Assembly: GCA_038496675.1 (NCBI GenBank)
Contig: CM076653.1
Location: 26,311,440 to 26,375,439 of the forward strand
Source of the DNA: Rachycentron canadum
Lineage: Eukaryota; Chordata; Actinopteri; Carangiformes; Rachycentridae
DNA: 64,000 nt
Direction of reading: 5' to 3'
Below, in pieces: positions 48,778 to 60,035 of the stretch (positions are counted from its first letter, which is position 1; the number at the start of each line of letters is the position of its first letter). A model generated the notes under the pieces. That model worked only from the letters and a program-made list of their open reading frames with translations. It was not told the origin of the DNA and did no database searches. A program made the translations under genes and the position numbers.

Positions 48778-51091
48778 GTGTTCCTTTAATTTGACCTATA
48801 GTGCTTGTAACATTAGTTGAATCTAACCAAATTTAATTTGATTTGATTTCAATTGGTGAATCTGACCCTGAATTTAAATTCAATAAAATTCTATTAAACC
48901 CTAACCGTAGGGTTTGGTCCAGACAAACATCTTTCAACACATCCATATTTTAACTCACTTATATGTTGGAAATGAAAGCGTAAACACTTATGCTTCCAAG
49001 AATCTCCTGTGCTTTGTTGGTTAATGAATACTGAACCTGTGATGCGTGAATTAATTGCGCCAAAACTTGCAATGTCTGATTTTACTGATATCATATAACT
49101 CTCTGTCAGTGAATTTCCCCAAATTCCTTGAAAAGACATTGAGAAGGGCGTTATGTTAAAACTTGCAGCATTAACTGTGATCGAGCAGATTGTGTAATGA
49201 GCTCTTTAACCTTGCACTCTTTACAGCATTTCATTTGTCCCAGGGCACATCACAGAAATATTCTCATCAGCCATGTCATCAAACCACATCACTCCCCAGA
49301 AATAAATAAAAATTTATAAAACACCATCTGGAAGTATTTGCTTCTCAAAGTGACCCCAGTGAAATGGGGGATACGACTTTTTACTTCCGTCTGCCTCTGT
49401 CTTTCTTTCCTTCCTTCCTTCAACAAAAATTCTGATTTATTTTTTCTTTGTTGCTGTCACCAAATGGCCCCCTATGGCTTTATTTATGTGGGCTTTAACA
49501 AAATATAGGGTCTACATCCCTGTGGTGGCCCCAAGATGGGGTTACTGCTTATTAATCTCTGTCAAATGCACAGTTAGACGTCTGAAGTGCGGACATACTC
49601 TTGTAAATGTAGAGACACACACCTGAGCAACCCAAATCCATCCATTACTGGTCTTTAATTCATGACAGAAAACAGAGAACACACATGATAAACATTGTGA
49701 TCTTATTTTAAATGTTGTGACTTGTCCGTGGCCATACATCCATGTATGTCGCAAATATGCCAAGCTACCTGAGCATTTCTAACTGTTAGGGAACGTGAGA
49801 GTTTAAGCAGAAGGAAAAGTCGTTTTCACGACCCAAATATATTTGTGCATCGTTCTTGTAACCAATGCAGAAGTAAAAACTTGTGGCATTACTTTAAAAG
49901 CTGCAGCCAACATTAATGGGGAATGTTTCAAATGGTATAAAATGATGAAAATTTCATTTCTCGGATCTGTAGCTCTGAGAAGTGTAAATCCCACTGTTAC
50001 AAAGGTCAATTTTCTGTTGATCAACTGGTCAGTTAATACATTTGGTTGCACAGTTACATGACATTTACAGCAAACCACAACTCTAAGCACATGGAGCAAG
50101 TGGGAGCCATGCCATCTCTCACCACATCCAACCTCAAGTCAACTGCATTGCTCAATATTTTTCTATTATTTTTTTTTTCTTAGTTTATTTCACAAAATCC
50201 ACTGTTGGCCTGTGCTCGCCCTTTCTGCAGCCCATCCACAATAGACACACAGAGAAGCATACACAGATTCACGCACACATCACAATGATACAATTTGTTG
50301 TACTCAGGCCAAGTCCAGGGATAGCCTGAGGATGGGGAACAGTTGGCTGCCACATTTGGCTGGTTCCACACTGTTAGTCCGATATGGACTCAAGTGTAAA
50401 GGGGGAATAGTCTTTTAAATGATACCTAACCCACTGCCTACGTCTGTGTGCTCACATGTTTGTACAATGTATGCAAATGTGTAGGAAAATACACATTCTG
50501 TACAGTCATGTTTGTGCACATGCAAATGCATAAGTAAAGGATTGTGCGTGTTTGTGTTTATGTGTGTGTGTGTGCGCACGCGCACACTTGCATTTGCTTG
50601 TGTCATTATTTGACAAGTTTTTCCTGAACATAAGCAAGCTGTCCTGTCCAACTGGTCCATTACGTCTGCTACTGAAAATGCGTGTGTGTACTCATGCAGA
50701 CTTAATTTCCCGACTCTCACATCCTCTTTCACGACGTTTTTTTTTTTTGTTGTAATAGATCTGTTAGGCATTTCAAAGAAAATGAAAATGTGTGTTAATG
50801 TTCACTGCTTTGCAACTACCACTATCATTAGTGAAATCTCTAATGTGTTGTTAAAACATCCTTAGTCCCAGAGCATGCTCACATCGCCACATTATTACCT
50901 TGCCTCATTTGAATATTTTGTCACTATGCACAGCCATCTTTTGGTGCAGACCACAGTGTTTTTCTTTGTTTTTATTATCTGTTCTTTGAACTTCTCACCC
51001 CTATCCATCCTTGAATTTTTACTGTTATAACACCAAAAACATCTTTTGTTGGAGTACACACTAATGCAGGGAAGCAAACAACTAACCCTAA
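48778..51091. other. No gene recognised
   Basis: Mixed sequence. A GTGTGTGTGCGCACGCGCAC stretch near 50567 forms a short alternating purine-pyrimidine, partly self-complementary segment. No exon is supported. Confidence 0.4.
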
Positions 51092-51148
51092 TACACACAC
51101 ACACACACACACACACACATATGTGTGTGTGTGTGTGTGTGTGTGTAA
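51092..51148. repeat. Palindromic (AC)n-AT-(GT)n microsatellite
   Basis: An AC array meets a GT array at ACAT/ATGT. The two 26-base arms (51095-51120 and 51121-51146) are perfectly complementary with no spacer. Confidence 0.95.
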
Positions 51149-51330
51149 TATTTCACTTAGTATGTGAAATGTTTTGATGTGAAAGTATGTATGTGAAAAA
51201 TTTTGCTAAAATTGCTCAAATTTCACAATTTTTTATGTAAAGAGTAGACATCTATCCAGTCTCTTTGTTAGGCTTTGTTAGGTTCTTTATTGTGCAATAC
51301 TGTATGAGGAAGGCACTTAATTGTCCCATT

Positions 51331-51400
51331 TAGAAAGCTTGACCTTGCTGGAATCTAATTAATTAGTGTGGTATGAAGGTTAATTAGTAACGAAGGATGT
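51331..51400. promoter_or_regulatory. Possible regulatory stretch, clustered TAATTA cores
   Basis: CACTTAATTGTCC, GAATCTAATTAATTAGTG and GGTTAATTAGTAACG lie within about 75 bases. Motif density only. Confidence 0.2.
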
Positions 51401-51771
51401 CCATGCATCATAAAGCCCCTTGTCTTAACCCACCGTGGCAGTCGGGCAGAAAAACAGTCATCAGTCATCCACTTGGTGAGAAAAATCTGAAGTGATACTC
51501 GCACATTTACATCAGAGTTCATTTCTGTCCAGCTCTTGCTCATTGACCCCCTCTGCCATGAAAGGCAAAGGATCTACCAGGTGGGATTCTATATTTGAAT
51601 AATCAATGAGTTAATGGGATGTCCCTATGTATGTGATGGATGAGGTTTGCAATGCAAAAAGGTGAAAGTTGTAGCGATCTTCGCTACATAAAACAACACA
51701 TAGACTGAAGAATGTAGCAGTAGCAGGTTGTGACATTTCTGCATCATTAGCCCGTCAATCTTGGCAGGAAA

Positions 51772-51807
51772 GTGTACTTCCCAAAATGTCAAACTATTCC
51801 TTTAAGG
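51772..51807. mobile_element. Short terminal fragment of a common teleost repeat
   Basis: TTCCCAAAATGTCAAACTAT followed by TCCTTTAAGG matches the terminus of a repeat I remember from many fish genomes. The body upstream is not recognisable, so this is a fragment or a chance survival. Confidence 0.4.
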
Positions 51808-52651
51808 GATAAGAAAAAAAAAAAGTATGAAGCAACTGAGATACTGCTTTTATTAAGTTTTGTCCTCATTCCTTGTCGCACATGATCAAACTGGGTATAG
51901 CCTGTGAGCAAGGTGGCTTACTGGCAGCATCATACCAATGTAAGCTGATTGCTTTATTAGGTGGGGTTAAGCTAGTGGGATAATGGAAATCAGCTGGAGT
52001 TCTTTTAATATTTATAACCCCAACCAACCAGCGTGGTACATCACAAACATTTCTTGTTATTTCTATCTGTCATGATGTGTAAATAAGCTTCTAAACCAAA
52101 AAGGTTATTATGACAAAAGGGGAGATTTCATGGCTTGCTACCCATGGATTTTAAATCATGAGTGAACTTCATGGGTGGTGGTGTTGGTGGTGGTTATGGA
52201 GGCCTGTGTTGATAGATGCTAACTACACAGGTCTATTCATAAAGCTGTAATTGATTGTGAAGTAGTGAGGAAACGGCTGTTGTGTTCAGGGCTCCGACTG
52301 CTTTCTTTGAAATCAATGTCAATTAAGTTTAAATGCACAGAGCCACTACTCAAAATGTAAACAGAAACAACAACAACAGTAAAGTAATGGACATAGTAAT
52401 GAATCCTCAGTTTTAGTTAGCCTATCGAGAGTCACTGAGCAAATGTTGGAACAGAAAATATATTTTATGTGGGCAATAAAGTCATGGTTATTTACAATAC
52501 CATACAAAACTGTGCAGTGAACACCGTTTATAAGCGAGGGAAATGCTCGTATATACTGTACTGTTGTGCAATACATATGATCCTCAATATAACATTTTAA
52601 CATTTTTTTAATGAACTACACAATTGTGAAATTTTATATCCTTGAGTCAAA

Positions 52652-52721
52652 TTAAAAAAAAAAATATATATATATACACACACACACACATATATTTATT
52701 TATTTATTTTTATTTTTTTTA
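52652..52721. repeat. Compound A(n)(TA)n(CA)n(TTTA)n tract
   Basis: Runs of A, TA, CA and TTTA/T follow each other without unique sequence between them. Confidence 0.92.
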
Positions 52722-53309
52722 CTGTAGATTCCCTGTTTGCCAAAATGAAGCCAACCCAGAATATCTAGAAAAAGATGTATGTGTATAGATTCACCTTGTT
52801 GGAGCTATAAAGATGTATGTAACAGCTGATTCAGAGAATAGTCATATAATAGTCAATAGTCATGCAATATTACCCACCAGAGCATTTGCTGTAATCGGAA
52901 GGTCGGGACTTGGCCGCACTTTTATGAGAATGTTTTACTCTTGTTTTATTCTGTTTGTTGGCTGCTTTTATTTGCTGGTTTGTGTGACTTTCCATGAAAA
53001 ACAGGAACAGGTTAGAAGGAATTGTTAGCATGCCCATTAAAACTGCAGGCACAAAGCTTAATGACCTCTCTGGAGTGTACAGAGTTAAAGCCACAAAGAA
53101 AGCCCAGTCAATCCTCGCTGACCCCAGTCATCTCTTGTTCTGTGAGCTTCCATCTAGTCACTGATATATTCTGCCAAGTCTGTGCGGAACCAACAGATTT
53201 AAAAACTCATTTGTCCCTGTTGTTTTGGCCTTTTGACTAATATTATGTAATTCAATGGTTTCCGTGTAAATTGATGTGGATTGGTGTGCGTTGATTGGTG
53301 TTGATGATT

Positions 53310-53370
53310 GTTTTTCCTGCTGTCCATGCAGGAAATTGCCCATCTGGGTTAATAAAGATTGACCTTAAAA
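53310..53370 (+). mobile_element. Possible LINE/SINE 3' tail fragment
   Basis: GGAAATTGCCCATCTGGG followed by TTAATAAAGATTGACC resembles the widespread fish tail AATTGCCCCTCTGGGATTAATAAAG. No coding body precedes it. Confidence 0.35.
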
Positions 53371-54879
53371 ACTGAACCTTTAAATAAATTCTGTATTCTT
53401 TACCCCAATTGAAGTTTCCTCCCTTGGAAAAACATCGTCAAACGTCATTTGAATTGAATTTTGTTTGTTTTTTATGTTTTTGTTTTTTTTTTTTAAAGTG
53501 ACATCAGTTCTTTTGTAGTGGGGAATAAAGTGAAATAAATGGTTTGTTTCATTTGAAAAATATTGTGCTGGTGAAATTCCATTTTTATTCCTAGTTTTTC
53601 CAATATAAATGGTTTTCCTTCTTTCCCCTCATCTCCAGTCAAGCTCTCTGAGGGCTTTCCAAACTCCAGGGCCTTGTTATGTTCAGTTAGGACTTAAAGG
53701 GAGCCGTTTGTATGCCCCGACATCCCACAGGGAAACATCCCCAAAAGCCACCACCTCAAGCTTTTCATGCGATTTTGCAGCCAAAACCTTGGGAAGGCTT
53801 GAGACGAGGTGGCTGTGAAACTGCTGAGATGTGCAGTTTTCCATCTATCTGTGGAGCATTAATTGACAGGAAAAGTAGGTGAGAGGGAAGCAGAAGGTAG
53901 GGAGCCTTTTATTAGTGTCACAGGTGTAGGATTGCACGCCTGTCGCTGAGTCTGCATCGTGGGCCTATGATTGGGGCAATTCGGCCCAGGGAATTGGAGA
54001 TTCCAGGGCTTGTGGATGGATTGCCTGTCTCTCATGGCATCTCTACTGTAGATAGTGGATCTCTGATTGGGGCATTTCAGATAGCACAAAAGGATTTAGA
54101 GTGGTGTGACAAGGACAATATATCAAGTCACACAACTGGCTTTGGTGCTTTTTGTGCGGTTTGTACATTTTTCTCTCATCTTTTTATGGTGGCCTATAGA
54201 AAGAGAGAAAAACACAACACTATCTTTATGCTGGAGACATACAACGTATAGCATTGCAATTAGAGAGACTTCTATAGTTATCTCGTCATAAAACCCATTT
54301 AACTTTTTGCCTGAGCTGCTCCTGACTTTCACATACAACTGAGACTCAATGCTTAGGCAATCAGTTAGAAGTCTTAACAACTTTACAGATCTCATCTGTT
54401 GCCATGTCACTGAGCATAAAATGGGTCTTGTTTTCTATGCATAGTGACTATGCTCTACACACTGTCATACTTCACATTTGTCTTCATCATATCAAAGTCA
54501 CGCATGTTAACACTGGATATTTAGTTTTGAGATAAAAAGAAATTCTCATCCTTCCAAAATAGCAGCCATGAAAAGTGAGTGTACTAAAAACTTAGAGGCT
54601 ACCATAATAACTATTTATTACTAACAATAATAATAATAAAAAAAAAACATCTTTAAATTAGACCAATCCCGCTGCATGGCAACAAGTTAAGCAGGTGGTC
54701 TCTTCATTAGGAATTTCAATCTCCAAAATAAATATGTATTTACCTTTTAAGAGCTTTGTGTTGTTTTTGTCTTTTTCAATGGTTCAGACAAAACTGTCTA
54801 GATAGAATAGATAAACTATTCTCAATGCAGACTCAATGCAGCAACGTCTTTGAAGGTATCAACACATTGAACATCCAGA

Positions 54880-55665
54880 TACTGAACATCAAGAGAAAAA
54901 CATACTGACCATGGAAAAGATGCCCCAGAAAAGCTGATGTCGTCCAAGAGATTCAGTTGTACTCAAACTGACCTTCAAGACTACCACAATTGGGTTGGAC
55001 GTTTACCTGAGAAAAACAGATGACCCCCGCAATTCAACAAACAGCTTGATGTCCTGGAAACCCCACTGACAGAAAATGAGGCGACTACCTGCTATCCAAG
55101 TAAACAAGCAAGCAGAACACCATAGCCAGCAACAATTGAAGAGAAACCTGGGAGGACAAGGTAATGAACATGTGGTACCCAAACAGGATGAAACAGGAAA
55201 CCAATGGAACACACAACAATGGCTGAAAGCAGAGATGGAGGGCCTGGTAATCACAACACAAGACCAGAGGCTTGTAAGCAGAACCTGTCATCAACACATC
55301 ATCTAGGATGGAACAGACCCACGAAGCAGGATCTGCGGATCGTACAAAGAAACCATTGACCACACTGTCTCGGGTTGTGCGGAATTGGCAAAGAAGTTCA
55401 TCGACAGGTACAATTACAAGAGCAAGACAACGAAGAAGTCACTGAGAACAACAATGCCACCATCCGATGGGAGATGCCCATTCACTATGCCCAAGTAAAA
55501 GAGGTGCATGCTCATCAACACAGCAATATCAGCCGAAAGACACACTGCCATTAACAACACAAGGAAGCTGCCTGGTTGCAAAGACCATTGGCTCAAAATC
55601 TACAGGTTGTGGGATATGAAGACCAAAATAACACCTGTGGTCATCAGAGCACTTATGGCTAATGA
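54880..55665 (+). mobile_element. LINE relic, C-terminal part with restriction-like endonuclease (R2/R4-type)
   Basis: Translated blocks in changing frames follow the C-terminal order of reverse transcriptases from LINEs with a restriction-like endonuclease: EGLVITTQDQ (55233 onward), a zinc-knuckle-like block DPRSRICGS...ETIDHTVSGC (about 55316-55380), NNATIRWEMPIH (about 55450-55487), LINTAISAE (55511 onward) and WDMKTKITPVVIRAL (about 55612-55656). Compared with the remembered family pattern, the first zinc Cys is Ser (SRIC), a stretch that should hold the RPD catalytic motif is missing near 55495-55508, and the Asp of LIDVAIPSD is Asn. The fragment is a dead copy. The R4/Rex6 family is one candidate; the exact family is not established. 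Confidence 0.65.
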
Positions 55666-56103
55666 AGAATTCCATTCAAAAAAAAGTTATAAAGGGCTTT
55701 CCAGTGAAAGCTTGTTTTACTGCCAATATACCATGGAGCTGTAGGAGGTAAACACTTTTTCAGTTATTCTGTTGATCTTCAAATCGCCTTGTTAGATTCT
55801 GACAAACCAACAGTGCCATACATCCTTGAAAACCTTATATCCATTCTAAGTTCAAGGGACTAAAAACAGTAGGAGTTAAACATATCCTAATTCAAGTCCC
55901 GCGATAAACGTCGGCCTCTGCCATAAGCTTTGTGGTAAACAAAAACTAATGAAGCCTTGAGAAGTTGCAGTTTAATGAATACACAATATCCACATCAGTC
56001 AGCAGTTGTTCAATACACTGTGCAAGCATCTATGTGCACTTATCTGCATTTTTGTGCAGTGGAGTTTGTCTGCAGCCTTCATGTTCATATTGGTGCGTGT
56101 GTG

Positions 56104-56205
56104 TGAGAGAGAATGAGAGAGAGAGAAAGAGAGAGAGAGAGAAGGGGAAACAGAGAGAAATAGGGAGAGAGAGAGAGAGAAAAAGCGAGAGAGAGAGAGA
56201 AATAG
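56104..56205. repeat. (GA)n-rich tract
   Basis: Degenerate GA array that creates the Arg-Glu-rich plus frame and the Ser-Leu-rich minus frames of 133-150 codons. Confidence 0.9.
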
Positions 56206-56380
56206 TATGTGTTGTATGTGTAGGTGTAAAGCAGAGGTAAGTCGAGAAATTGCAGAGGACTTGCAAGACTTGCATGGCAATGAGAGAAGGGACACTAATT
56301 CTTTCATTTGATGTTCTGTAATTATGGTGTCCATGGCTGGGTCTGGCACACGATCCAGATTTATGTTCCCCTTTGCTATG

Positions 56381-56430
56381 AGTGTGTGTGTGTGAGTGTG
56401 TGTGTGTGAGAGGGAGAGAGAGAGAGAGCA
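56381..56430. repeat. Compound (GT)n(GA)n microsatellite
   Basis: GT units with GA interruptions followed by GA units. Confidence 0.92.
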
Positions 56431-57493
56431 AGAGAAAAAGAGATAAAGCAAGCGAGAGCAGAGAATGGAGAGCTAACAGGCAATGGGAGGAGGAGTGGGA
56501 GGGAGAGTGAGCAAGTCTAGAAATTTAAAGAGTGTTATAAAACAGAGTCTCCTGTCTTAAATCACAGGCCTTGCCCCAGTGGAGATAGGCTGTGATTACT
56601 ATGATATAAGGTGTTGGCTGAATACATTTACATGTACTCAATGACGAATTCACCTTGTTGGAGCTAAAGCCACTACAATTTTAGTGTTAAGAGGAATTGC
56701 ACATGCACTACATCTGTTTTGATTGTAGTCATTTTGTCTGGAACAATGCTTGCGTTTGCACTGTGAAGCATACCAGATACACTAGCAGGCTTAAAAACCA
56801 ATCACTTACAAAACTTAACCAGTTATATCCAACCTTTCATTCTTAGTCCTTTCATGTATATCCCCATGGATGGAAAAATGGCCACTTAAATGTTTGAATC
56901 ATCAGTGCTTGTTTTATTTTTTCCATCTTTCAAGACCATCAGCAAATCATTCAGAAACCACATGGGATCTTGAACCAGTAATGCCACTTTGCTAATGGCA
57001 TTTAGCCGTATTGATTTTCTATAAAAAAAACATGATATATCAGTTTGATTATGGTATTGACCGATATTTCTGTATTGACAAAATAAGTAGGATCCTGTGG
57101 CTTTCATCTACTTTTAAATGGAAAAAGTTCCTGCCTTGTGGGAGTGATAAAACCAGCAGTTAGTAAGCAGACAGAAACAGAATAATAAATGCGTGAAAAT
57201 GAAAGGACTGCATCCCTGTTGGGCTTTAGCCGGCGTTACCCGAACCGCACCTATATTTCCAAAAATGCCATCGAAGTAGATGACTTGAGTGTCAGGCTCA
57301 GTCTAATTCAGAGACCCGTGAACATGTCTCTTCACACGCAGCTCTGAACACTGAAGGGCGGCAGCCTTTGGGCCTTTCCTGAGATACAGCTCACGTGCTC
57401 AGTTAGCTGCAGGTGTGTGACCTCAAAGCTGGCACTGCCTCATGTTCTCCCAGCATAGTGGGAGTTGACTTAGTGGAATAAATTGGCAATTAT

Positions 57494-57513
57494 CTATATA
57501 TATATATATATAT
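57494..57513. repeat. (TA)n microsatellite
   Basis: About ten TA units. Confidence 0.92.
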
Positions 57514-58085
57514 TCCTTATAACTTTCTTGTCTGTCTTGTCTGCCTCTCATCAGATTTTCTTCAGTAAACGTCTTCTGTATTTTTTGGCATTATTTAGAG
57601 GAGAAATCCCCAGTAAGATAGATGTAGAACATATTACACAGAACAAATTCTTTTCACAAATACTGACAAAACTGAGATCTGTGTTCACTTAAAATATGCC
57701 TGATTCCTTCAGTCACTTGTATTTTGCACTGACTTAATCAATAACCCACCCGCAACACATCACTTTCAAGTTTCTGCTGTGTGATGATTCAGTTTCCGTC
57801 TCTATATTTCATGACATCCATTAAGTTCACTTTGGTTGATGTTACTGTGGTAAAAAATAACAATCGTAAAAGCTGTCCTTTGGTGTCCTTAATGACCGGT
57901 GGATATTACAGCCTGTTTGTTGATATTGTAACCTACCTCCCTGATGACCTGGGAGACTTTTAACCCTTTTAAAGATGATTTATTGCAAATACGCATTCTT
58001 TTTAATTATTTCTGCAGCTAGGTGTCCAACAGATTTGTAAAGCCATTACTGAAAATCAATACTTGGCTTTTAGGTGATGAATTAA

Positions 58086-58400
58086 TTAATGAAGTGTGAA
58101 GTTTATCCTGAGTGAGGGCCCATTGATGAAGAGAGACAGAGACAGAAGGAGAGGGAGGAAGTCAGAAAAAGATGTGGTTGAGGTGACTTCTAATGATTCC
58201 ATATCAGTTGGTTTGGAGCATTTTAGCACTCCGTTAATTGCACTTAATTTGTGTTTTGATTGAAATAATTTGAGGGCAGGGTTGGGAAACAAACATTTCT
58301 CTGCTGGAGACGGGTGAGTAATTTCCCCCCTCATGCCTTTGGCAGCCAATCTCCCAGACTAGCTAAATGGATCATTATCCTAGGACCAATTCATCTGAAA
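58086..58400. promoter_or_regulatory. Candidate conserved non-coding element
   Basis: Just upstream is GATGAATTAATTAATG (58077-58092). The body holds TTCTAATGATTCC, CTCCGTTAATTGCAC, TTAATTTGTG, TTGATTGAAATAATTTG, AGTAATTTCC and CCAATTCATCTG. The density of homeodomain-type cores in non-repeat DNA resembles developmental enhancers. A short purine-rich patch (58127-58170) interrupts it. Inference only. Confidence 0.28.
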
Positions 58401-58860
58401 GAATTTAGTCTTTGAAGCTCCACTGATTTTTTTTTTTTTTTTTTTATAAACACCCTTTGTTTTCTTCATTTTGATGTACATGTTTTCCTTGTACTGTCTC
58501 TCCCCAGATTAAGGCCAAATGTTAGCAGTTATTTTACATTTGCAGAATGAATACCACCTATTTTGGTGAAATCTTTCACCGCTGTAAATTAACATCAGTC
58601 ATGGTTGGTGAGCCTTAACAATGGTCACACAGATAAGCCACTGAATAAACAACTGTGAACTAGCATAAAAGATGAACTCTGTGGATCTTGTTACAACTAA
58701 CTGTGTCATTACTATAAAGCCAAAACGCACTTTTGCATTATTTTGCGGAGATGTCCCTCTGTGGAGGTGGGGAGAAAAACAGGATGAGAGCAAGTGAAAG
58801 TCACTTGTGGGACCGAGCAAGTGAGACATTTGTTTGTGACCTGCACGACGTTCTACATAC

Positions 58861-58865
58861 AGATA

Positions 58866-58896
<31 letters not shown>

Positions 58897-59279
58897 ATAC
58901 GCATGCAAAACATTTTACGAAGTGTCTCATTCTTTCCCATGTCTAAATTAAACAGCCCTGCGGCTGAAATGACTACTTTTCTCAGAATGCACTACCTCGC
59001 AACTAATAGTCCCCATTATTCATGGCCCTACAGCAGAGGTCACTGCCATGGGGTTTAGTTTTTTTTTTTACCTCTCTAAATTGGAAGTCAAGAGAAAATG
59101 AATCAAGACACCCACACATGGAATGAGCTATAGGTTTGACTTTGAGTTGTCCTCAAACTGCAAAGTGAAAAAATAGTTTCATATATGTCATGTGGACTGT
59201 TAGAGATTTGCTGGAGGTCAGTATGGGTGTTGATGTCACAAGGAATTTGAGTTGAAATATTACAATGTTTTGATGTTTT
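58861..59279. repeat. Tandem duplicate, left copy (probable assembly artefact)
   Basis: From AGATATATATATATATATAT onward this segment repeats at an offset of 420 bases, rising to 439 after a poly-T tract (11 T here, 30 T in the other copy). Apart from that tract and the last bases at the N, the copies are identical as far as I compared them. Confidence 0.95.
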
Positions 59280-59280
59280 N
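59280..59280. other. Single N at contig join
   Basis: One N stands exactly between the two copies of the duplicated segment, marking a join between overlapping sequence ends that were not merged. Confidence 0.95.
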
Positions 59281-59285
59281 AGATA

Positions 59286-59316
<31 letters not shown>

Positions 59317-59471
59317 ATACGCATGCAAAACATTTTACGAAGTGTCTCATTCTTTCCCATGTCTAAATTAAACAGCCCTGCGGCTGAAATGACTACTTTT
59401 CTCAGAATGCACTACCTCGCAACTAATAGTCCCCATTATTCATGGCCCTACAGCAGAGGTCACTGCCATGG

Positions 59472-59511
<40 letters not shown>

Positions 59512-59719
59512 TCTCTAAATTGGAAGTCAAGAGAAAATGAATCAAGACACCCACACATGGAATGAGCTATAGGTTTGACTTTGAGTTGTCCTCAAACTGC
59601 AAAGTGAAAAAATAGTTTCATATATGTCATGTGGACTGTTAGAGATTTGCTGGAGGTCAGTATGGGTGTTGATGTCACAAGGAATTTGAGTTGAAATATT
59701 ACAATGTTTTGATGTTTTT
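59281..59719. repeat. Tandem duplicate, right copy (probable assembly artefact)
   Basis: Second copy of 58861-59279, starting immediately after the N, with the longer poly-T (59479-59508). The two minus-strand frames that share the same N-terminus are products of this duplication. Confidence 0.95.
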
Positions 59720-59820
59720 GTTTTTTTTTTAACCCTTACCTCTTTTTTCTTTTTACATTGCACCTAGTTTGTTTTTGTTTTTAGTTTTTTCCCCTGACAA
59801 AAATATTTAAAATTATTGAT

Positions 59821-60035
59821 TTAATATGAGCAGAAAGCAGCCATTCCTTGTGCATGAGGATTTCCTCGGCTGGACATTAAAATGATTGTATGATTTTTTT
59901 GTCACTCAGGGCCCTTTGATATCTGATCGGGTTTGATTTAACACATGAAGCTAATTACATTTGCATAGATACTCATCGGCAGCTACTTAACCAGAGAAAC
60001 TGTAATTTAATGCAGATGTTCACAATATCTTGACC
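59821..60035. promoter_or_regulatory. Candidate conserved non-coding element with octamer and TAATTA
   Basis: GCTAATTACATTTGCATAG (about 59950-59968) places a TAATTA core next to a perfect octamer (ATTTGCAT, 59959-59966). Nearby are CCCTTTGATATCTGATCGGG and GTTTGATTTAACAC. No coding frame crosses it. The combination suggests a POU/homeodomain-responsive enhancer by analogy only. Confidence 0.3.

Larger units (their letters stand above)
51149..54880. other. No gene recognised; small repeat fragments
   Basis: Holds TAAT-rich sequence at 51331-51395, a possible element end at 51772-51807, an A/TA/CA/TTTA compound tract at 52657-52721, and a retroposon-like tail at 53310-53370. The remainder is unrecognised. 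Confidence 0.4.
55666..58085. other. No gene recognised
   Basis: Contains GA-rich (56104-56205) and GT/GA (56381-56430) arrays and a TA repeat (57494-57513). The GC-richer stretch 57210-57470 has no identifiable coding product. Confidence 0.4.

Noticed and set aside
55999..56451. Minus-strand frames of 133-150 codons
   Set aside because: Simple-repeat translations (His-Thr and Ser-Leu) of the GT and GA arrays.
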